From Pleurodeles waltl (Eukaryota; Chordata; Amphibia; Caudata; Salamandridae): a stretch of DNA of 64,000 nucleotides. This document shows, piece after piece, positions 56,776-64,000 of the stretch (the stretch's first letter is position 1; each line of letters opens with the position of its first letter). Made by a program: the position numbers and the translations under genes. The notes below the pieces were generated by a model. That model did no database searches. It worked only from the letters and a program-made list of their open reading frames with translations, and was not told the DNA's origin. Location: positions 225,180,928 to 225,244,927 of the forward strand of contig NC_090441.1 of the NCBI RefSeq assembly GCF_031143425.1, in the 5' to 3' direction.

Positions 56776-58237
56776 CTCACTTTTGGTAACTTAGTTGGGG
56801 TTGGTCTTGTTAGGGAGACCACAGAGGCCGTGTTAGTCTCTGGGGGGGCTATTGATTTAGCCACCTTGGTTGCTTGTCCCCTTAATATGGATAAGTACAA
56901 GCAACTTCCCCTAATAAATGGTGTTGAGGTTCAGGCCTACAGGGACACAGGTGCCAGTGTTACCATGGTAATAGAGAAACTGGTCCACCCTGAACAACAC
57001 CTACCTAGTTGTGGTTGCCTCAGATTTACCTGTAGACTGTGTACTAGGGAATGATTTAGAGACATCAGCTTGGGCAGAAGTGGAGTTGGAGGCTCATGCA
57101 GCAATGCTGGGCATTCCAGGGCATATTTTTGCTTTAACCAGGGCTCAGGCCAAAAAGCAAAAAGGACAGGGTAACTTGGATCCTGGAAGAATGGACCAAA
57201 TGCTCCCTAAAGCTAGGGTTAGTAAAGGTAAGACACTACCTACTATCCCTCCCTCTACAGTGGATTCAAATTCTGAGGAAGAAGAATTTCCACCCTGTGC
57301 AGAACCTACACCAGAGGAGCTGGAAGCAGACACTGCTGAGCTTTTGGGTGAAGGGGGGCCTGCCAGGGAGGAGCTGAGTGTTGCGCAGCATATCTGTCCC
57401 ACACTAGAGGGTCTAAGGCAGCAAGCTGTCAAACAAGCAAAGGGGGATGTCAGTGACTCTCACAGAGTTTACTGGGAGGACAACCTCTTGTACACTGAAG
57501 CAAGGGATCCAAAACCTGGAGCTGCCAGGAGATTGGTGATTCCTCAGGAGTACAGAAAGTTCCTCCTAACTCTAGCCCACGACATTCCCTTAGCTGGACA
57601 TGTGGGGCAAATGAAAACTTGCGACAGGCTTGTTCCCTTGTTTCATTGGCCTAGAATGTCAGAGGACACAAAGGAATTTTGTAAGTCCTGTGAAACCTGT
57701 CAAGCCAATGGCAAGACAGGTGGCACTCCAAAGGCACCCCTTATTCCACTGCCTGTGGTTGGGGTTCCCTTTGAAAGGGTAGGGGTTGACATAGTTGGCC
57801 CCCTTGACCCTCCTACTGCTTCAGGCAATAGGTTTATCTTGGTGGTAGTGGACCATGCCACCAGATATCCTGAAGCAATTCCTCTAAGGACCACTACAGC
57901 TCCTGCAGTGGCAAAGGCCCTCCTGGGAATATTTTCCAGGGTGGGCTTCCCAAAAGAGGTGGTATCAGACAGAGGAAGCAATTTCATGTCTGCTTACTTA
58001 AAGGCCATGTGGAAGGAGTGTGGTGTTACATACAAGTTCACTACACCCTATCATCCACAAACAAATGGACTGGTGGAGAGATTTAACAAAACTCTCAAAG
58101 GCATGATTATGGGACTCCCTGAAAAACTCCGCAGGAGATGGGATATCCTATTACCTTGCCTCCTTTTTGCTTACAGGGAGGTACCCCAAAAAGGAGTGGG
58201 CTTCAGCCCCTTTGAACTCCTATTTGACACCCTGTGA
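56776..58237 (+). pseudogene. pol: E2 protease-integrase, broken
   Basis: A 32-nt deletion near 56,775 shifts the frame into protease, which keeps RDTGASVTMV but is truncated by a ~100-nt deletion near 57,006. From 57,011 a 408-codon frame holds the rest of the protease/linker and the integrase: zinc region (HDIPLAGHVGQMKTCDRL; the Trp after KT is Cys here), VDIVGPL, VVSDRGSNF and GLVERFNK. One base is lost near 58,228 (TTTGGACA in E1, TTTGACA here), giving a premature TGA at 58,235-58,237. Confidence 0.88.
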
Positions 58238-58302
58238 GAGGTCCTCTAACACTTGTTAAGGAGGGTTGGGAACAACCTTTATAAGCTCCAAAGCAAGACA
58301 TA

Positions 58303-60162
58303 GTGGACTATGTACTTGGCCTCAGATCAAGGATGGCTGAGTACATGAAAAAGGCCAGTAAAAACCTTCAGGCCAGCCAAGAGCTCCAGAAGCAATGGCA
58401 TGACCAGAAGGCTGTTTTGGTTCAGTACCAACCAGGGCAGAAAGTGTGGGTCTTGGAGCCTGTGGCCCCAAGAGCACTCCAAGACAAATGGAGTGGACCC
58501 CACACAATTGTTGAGAAGAAGGGTGAAGTCACCTACTTAGTTGACTTAGGCATTGCCAGGAGTCCCCTTAGGGTGCTCCATGTCAATCGCCTGAAACCCT
58601 ATTATGACAGGGCTGATCTCACCCTGCTCATGGCAACAGATGAGGGACAGGAAGAAGTCAGTGACCCTCTCCCTGATCTCTTCTCTTCCACAGAACAAGA
58701 TGCTCTGGTGGAAGGTGTAGTACTGGCAGATTGTCTTACTGCTGAGCAGAAAGACCACTGCATAAATCTCCTGGGTCAGTTTTCTGAACTCTTCTCTACT
58801 GTGCCAGGCACCACTTCTTGGTGTGAGCACACTATAGATACTGGAGACAGCTTGCCTGTCAAAAGTAAGATCTATAGGCAGCCTGACCATGTCAGAGACT
58901 GCATAAAACAAGAAGTGCAGAAAATGTTTGAACTGGGAGTGGTTGAGCACTCTGAAAGTCCATGGGCCTCTCCTGTGGTACTTGTACCAAAACCTCATTC
59001 CAAGGATGGAAAGAAGGAAATGCAGTTTTGTGTAGACTATAGAGGTCTCAACCAAGTAACCAAAACTGATGCTCACCCTATACCCAGGGCAGATGAGCTA
59101 ATAGATACACTGGCATCTGCCAAGTATCTAAGCACTTTTGACTTGACTGCAGGCTATTGGCAGATCAAATTATCAGAAGATGCAAAATCAAAAACTGCAT
59201 TTTCAACCATTGGAGGCCATTACCAATTCACAGTAATGCCTTTTGGATTGAAAAATGCACCTGCCACTTTTCAGAGGTTGGTGAACACAGTCCTGCAAGG
59301 GCTGGAAGCTTTTAGTGCAGCATATCTAGATGATATAGCTGTCTTTAGCTCCAGCTGGGAAGATCACCTGGTCCTCCTATGGAAAGTTTTGGAGGCCCTG
59401 CAAAAGGCAGGCCTCACTATCAAGGCTTCAAAGTGCCAGATAGGGCAGGGCAAAGTGGTTTATCTGGGACATCTGGTAGGTGGAGAACAGATTGCATCAC
59501 ATCAGTGGAAAATCCAAACTATTATAGATTGGGTTCCCCCTACAACTCAGACCCAGGTGAGAGCCTTCTTAGGCCTCACTGGGTATGGCAGGAGGTTCAT
59601 AAAGAACTATGGCTCCATTGCAACCCCTCTTAGTGACCTCACATCTAAGAAAATGCCTAAAAAGGTATTATGGACAGCAAACTGTCAGAAAGCTTTTGAG
59701 GAGCTAAAGCAGGCCATGTGCTCTGCACCTGTCCTGAAAAGCCCCTGTTACTCCAAAAAATTCATTGTCCAAACTGATGCATCTGAATTAGGGGTAGGGG
59801 CAGTCTTATCACAACTTAATTCTGAGGGCCAGGATCAACCTGTTGCTTTTATCAGCAGGAGGTTGACCCCTAGAGAAAATCGTTGGTCTGCCATAGAGAG
59901 GGAGGCCTTTGCTGTGGTCTTGGCACTGAAGAAGTTGAGGCCATACCTGTTTGGCACTCACTTCAATGTTCAGACAGACCACAAACCTCTACTTTGGATA
60001 AAACAAATGAAAGGTGAAAACCCTAAATTGTTGAGGTGGTCCATATCCCTACAGGGAATGGACTATACAGTGGAACATAGACCTGGGAGTACCCACTCCA
60101 ATGCAGATGGACTCTCCAGATATTTCCACTTAGACAATCAAGACTCATCAGGTCATGGCTAG
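58303..60162 (+). pseudogene. pol: E2 integrase tail-RT-RNase H, 619-codon open frame
   Basis: An uninterrupted frame from the integrase C-terminal GPY-type module (WSGPHTIVEKKG) through RT (QFCVDYRGLN, STFDLTAGYWQI, MPFGLKNAPATFQ, YLDDIAVF) to RNase H (QTDASELGVGAVLSQ, IEREAFAVV, QTDHKPLLW, HSNADGLSRY) and a stop at 60,160-60,162. Here the codon that is TAG in E1 is CAG. All visible catalytic residues are present, although the domain is cut off from gag and protease by upstream lesions. The first Met is internal to the native polyprotein, so a natural start is not implied. Confidence 0.9.
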
Positions 60163-60190
60163 TCTTATTGTCCTTCGTTTGGGGGGGTTG

Positions 60191-62468
60191 TGTAGGAAAG
60201 TACCATCTTGCCTGGCATGTTACCCCCATACTTCACTGTATATATATTGTTTTAGTTGTATGTGTCACTGGGACCCTGCCAGCCAGGGCCCCAGTGCTCA
60301 TAAGTGTGCCCTGTATGTGTTACCTGTGGTATGACTAACTGTCTCACTGAGGCTCTGCTATCCAGAACCTCAGTGGTTATGCTCTCTCATTTCTTTCCAA
60401 ATTGTCACTAACAGGCTAGTGACCAATTTCACCAATTTACATTGGCATACTGGAACACCCTTATAATTCCCTAGTAAATGGTACTGAGGTACCCAGGCTA
60501 TTGGGGTTCCAGGAGATCCCTATGGGCTGCAGCATTTCTTGTGCCACCCATAGGGAGATCTGACAATTCTTACACAGGCCTGCCAGTGCAGCCTGAGTGA
60601 AATAACGTCCACGTTATTTCACAGCCATTTACCACTGCACTTAAGTAACTTATAAGTCACCTATATGTCTAACCTTTACCTGGTAAAGGTTGGGTGCTAA
60701 GTTACTTAGTGTGTGGGCACCCTGGCACTAGCCAAGGTGCTCCCACATTGTTCAGGGCACATTCCCTGGACTTTGTGAGTGCGGGGACACTATTACATGC
60801 GTGCACTATACATATGTCACGACATATGTATAGCGTCACAATGGTAACTCCGAACATGGCCATGTAACATGTCTAAGATCATGGAATTGTCACCCCAATG
60901 CCATTCTGGCAATGGGGAGACAATTCCATGACCCCCTGAGTCTCTAGCTCAGGCCCGGGTACTGCCAAACTACCTTTCCCGGGGTTTCACTGCAGCTGCT
61001 GCTGCTGCCAACCCCTCAGACAGGTTTCTGCCCTCCTGGGGTCCAGCCAGGCCTGGCCCAGGAAGGCAGAACAAAGGACTTCCTCAGAGAGAGGGTGTTA
61101 CACCCTCTCCCTTTGGAAAAAGGTGTCAGGGCTGGGGAAGAGTAGCCTCCCCCAGCCTCTTTAAATGCTTTGATGGGAACAGATGGTGCCCATCTCTGCA
61201 TAAGCCAGTCTACACCGGTTCAGGTATACCCCAGGCCTGCTCTGGCGCGAAACTGGACAAAGGAAAGGGGAGTGACCACTCCCCTGACCTGTACCTCCCC
61301 TGGGAGGTTCCCAGAGCTCCAGTGTGCTCCAGACCTCTGCCATCTTGAAAACAGAGGTGCTGCTGGCACACTGGACTGCTCTGAGTGGCCAGTGCCAGCA
61401 GGTGACGTCAGAGACTCCTTCTGATAGGCTTCTTCAGGTGTTGCTAGCCTATCTTCTCTCCTAAGTAGCCAAACCTCCTTTTCTGGCTATTTAGGGTCTC
61501 TGCTTTGGGGAATTCTTTAGATAACATATGCAAGAGCTCATCAGAGTTCCTCTGCATCTCTCTCTTCACCTTCTGCCAAGGAATCGACTGCTGACCGTGC
61601 TGGAAGCCTGCAAAACTGCAACAAAGTAGCAAAGACGACTGCTGCGACCTTGTAACGCTGATCCTGCCGCCTTTTCGACTGTTTTCCTGGTGGTGCATGC
61701 TGTGGGGGTAGTCTGCCTCCACTCTGCACTAGAAGCTCCGAAGAAATCTCCCGTGGGTCGACGGAATCTTCCCCCTGCAACCGCAGGCACCAAAGACCTG
61801 CATTATCCGGTCCTCTGGGCCTCCTCTCAGCACGACGAGCGAGGTCCCTTGAGCTCAGCAACTCTGTCCAAGTGACTCCCACAGTCCAGTGACTCTTCAG
61901 TCCAAGTTTGGTGGAGGTAAGTCCTTGCCTCCCCACGCTAGACTGCATTGCTGGGAATCGCGTGTTTTGCAGCTACTCTGGCTCCTGTGCACTCTTCCAG
62001 GATTTCCTTTGTGCACAGCCAAGCCTGGGTCCCCGGCACTCTAACCTGCAGTGCACGACCTCCTGAGTTGTCCTCCGGCATCATGGGACCCTCTTTTGTG
62101 ACTTCGGGTGAGCTCCGGTTCAATCCACTTCATAGTGCCTTTTCCGGCACTTCTGCGGGTGCTGCTCGCTTCTGAGTGGGCTCCTTGTCTTGCTGGGTGC
62201 CCCCTCTGTGTCCTCACACAATTGGCGACATTCTGGTCCCTCCTGGGCCACAGCAGCATCCAAAACCCCTAACCGTGACCCTTGCAGCTAGCAAGGCTTG
62301 TTTGTGGTCTTTCTGCACGGAAACACCTCTGCACGACTCTTCACTTTGTGGGACATCCATCCTTCAAAGGGGAAGTTTCTAGCCATTGTAGTTCTTGCAG
62401 AATCCACAGCTTCTACCATCCAGTGAGGGCTTCTTTGCACCCACAGCTGGCATTTCCTGGGCATCTGC
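60191..62468 (+). repeat. E2 3' LTR, truncated by E3
   Basis: Begins TGTAGGAAAGTACC after a G7 polypurine tract. Matches the 5' LTR until GCATCTGC at 62,468. The remainder lies beyond E3, outside the window. CRE near 61,402; donor near 61,917. Confidence 0.92.
60806..60833. promoter_or_regulatory. Variant U3 palindrome with 13-bp arms
   Basis: CTATACATATGTC, AC, GACATATGTATAG. Three positions differ from the E1 version on each arm and every one is compensated on the other arm. Confidence 0.65.
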
Positions 62469-64000
62469 TGTAGGAGGCTGGACTGGCTTGTAGTGAGTAC
62501 CAAGGGGTACTTGCACCTTGCACCAGGCCCAGTTATCCCTTATTAGTGTATAGGGTGTCTAGCAGCTTAGGCTGATAGATAATGGTAGCTTAGCAGAGCA
62601 GCTTAGGCTGAACTAGGAGACGTGTGAAGCTGCTACAGTACCACTTAGTGTCATATGCACAATATCATAAGAAAACACAATACACAGTTATACTAAAAAT
62701 AAAGGTACTTTATTTTTATGACACTATGCCAAAGTATCTTAGAGTGTACCCTCAGTGAGAGGATAGGAAATATACACAAGATATATATACACAATAGCAA
62801 AAATATGCAGTATAGTCTTAGAAAACAGTGCAAACAATGTATAGTTACAATAGGATGCAATGGGGACACATAGGGATAGGGGCAACACAAACCATATACT
62901 CCAAAAGTGGAATGCGAACCACGAATGGACCCCAAACCTATGTGACCTTGTAGAGGGTCGCTGGGACTATTAGAAAATAGTGAGAGTTAGAAAAATAACC
63001 CTCCCCAAGACCATGAAAAGTGAGTGCAAAGTACACTAAAGTTCCCCTAAGGACAAAGAAGTCATGTTAGAGGAATAATGCAGGAAAGACACAAACCAAC
63101 AATGCAACAACGATGGATTTCCAATCTAGGGTACCTGTGGAACAAGGGGACCAAGTCCAAAAGTCACAAGCAAGTCGGAGATGGGCATATGCCCAGGAAA
63201 TGCCAGCTGTGGGTGCAAAGAAGCTTCTACTGGACAGAAGAAGCAGAAGTTTCTGCAGGAACGAAAAGGGCTAGAGACTTCCCCTTTGGTGGACGGATCC
63301 CGCTTGCCGTGAAGAGTCGTGCAGAAGTGTTTTCCTGCCGAAAGAACGCCAACAAGCCTTGCTAGCTGCAAATTGTGTGGTTAGCGTTTTTGGACACTTC
63401 TGTGGCCCAGGATAGACCAGGATATTGCACATTGCGTCAGGAGGTAGAGGGGACGTAGTGCAAGAAAAGGAGCCCTCTCAGTAGCAGGTAGCACCCAGAG
63501 AAGTGCCAGAAACAGGCACTACGAGGATGCGTGAAACAGTGCTCACCCGAAGTTACACAAAGGAGTCCCACGTCGCCGGAGACCAACTTAGAAAGTCATG
63601 CAATGCAGGTTAGAGTGCCGTGGACCCAGGCTTGGCTGTGCACAAAGGATTTCCGCCGGAAGTGCACAGGGGCCGGAGTAGCTGCAAAAGTCGCGGTTCC
63701 CAGCAATGCAGTCTAGCGAGGTGAGGCAAGGACTTACCTCCACCAAACTTGGACTGAAGAGTCACTGGACCGTGGGGGTCACTTGGACAGAGTTGCTGGA
63801 TTCGAGGGACCTCGCTCGTTGTGCTGAGAGGAGACCCAAGGGACCGGTAATGCAGCTTTTTGGTGCCTGCGGTTGCAGGGGGAAGATTCCGTCGACCCAC
63901 GGGAGATTTCTTCGGAGCTTCTAGTGCAGAGAGGAGGCAGACTACCCCCACAGCATGCACCACCAGGAAAACAGTTGAGAAGGCGGCAGGATGAGCGTTA
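62469..64000 (-). mobile_element. E3: minus-strand Gmr1-type LTR, runs off the window
   Basis: On the plus strand it begins TGTAGGAGGCTGGACTGGC, the reverse complement of the LTR end, immediately after TCTGC (candidate target sequence 62,464-62,468) inside the E2 3' LTR. Poly(A) region at about 62,695-62,705, splice donor (reverse) near 63,737. It is closer to the E1 subfamily than to E2. Only ~1.5 kb is present, so whether it is a solo LTR or a full element cannot be told. Confidence 0.9.

Larger units (their letters stand above)
52029..62468 (+). mobile_element. E2: second Gmr1-type element, older, 3' LTR interrupted
   Basis: 5' LTR 52,029-55,023 (2,995 bp), interior 55,024-60,190, 3' LTR from 60,191 broken at 62,468 by E3. 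The candidate left target sequence is CACAG (52,024-52,028); the right copy is outside the window. Its LTRs are visibly more divergent from each other than those of E1 (for example around 60,800-60,860), and the coding region has several frameshifts, so it is older. It is inserted in the LINE only 163 bp from E1 and in the same orientation. Confidence 0.92.

Noticed and set aside
58546..59076. 176-codon minus-strand ORF
   Set aside because: Antisense shadow of the conserved RT coding sequence of E2; no own motif.

Overview
This window is repeat-dominated vertebrate DNA with no recognisable host gene. The mix of repeats points to a giant-genome salamander, most likely a newt of the Pleurodeles type: Gmr1-order Ty3/gypsy elements with ~3 kb LTRs, PIF/Harbinger transposase and Harbinger-like MITEs, an L2/CR1-clade LINE, a Ngaro-like SGNH fragment and decayed endogenous retroviruses. 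The species call is inference from repeat content, not from any host gene.

Left part (1-16 kb): a decayed retroviral block on the + strand (integrase C-terminus, env-like remains, a 41-aa one-pass membrane ORF) faces a second env-like block on the - strand that ends in a similar 38-aa membrane ORF. Then come a partial gypsy-type LTR (about 5.57-6.99 kb), a ~130-bp tandem repeat, a decayed Harbinger transposon with convergent ORFs (about 8.8-11.9 kb), and an endogenous retrovirus reduced to LTR-gag-LTR (11,924-15,644) with a 4-bp target duplication.

Middle (16-35 kb): an inverted-repeat element with a hammerhead-ribozyme-like core, two GC-rich MITEs (17,335-17,872 and 21,387-21,998) built as strings of near-perfect hairpins, two small TIR elements, degenerate CACTCACA-type arrays, a Ngaro-like SGNH hydrolase remnant, a solo LTR with target duplication TACAG (27,792-29,978), and a truncated LTR.

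Right part (35-64 kb): a minus-strand L2/CR1-like LINE (3' end at about 35,183) has been broken by three insertions. They are a minus-strand solo LTR (36,828-39,612; TSD CTAGG), a full-length Gmr1-type element E1 (40,801-51,865; TSD GCAAT; two 2,995-bp LTRs) and a second, older Gmr1-type element E2 (from 52,029). The 3' LTR of E2 is itself broken at 62,469 by another minus-strand LTR (E3) that runs off the window. E1 and E2 encode gag-protease-integrase-RT-RNase H, with integrase upstream of RT. That order is typical of Ty1/copia but here belongs to a Ty3/gypsy-type polymerase, as known for the Gmr1 group.

The most interesting signals are structural. In the MITEs and in the U3 of the Gmr1-type LTRs, palindrome arms stay matched while their sequence changes between copies (compensatory changes). 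The LTRs also share a promoter/leader layout: a perfect CRE, a TATA-like box, a strong splice donor and acceptors, and a poly(A) signal. All readings were made by eye; no alignments or searches were run.
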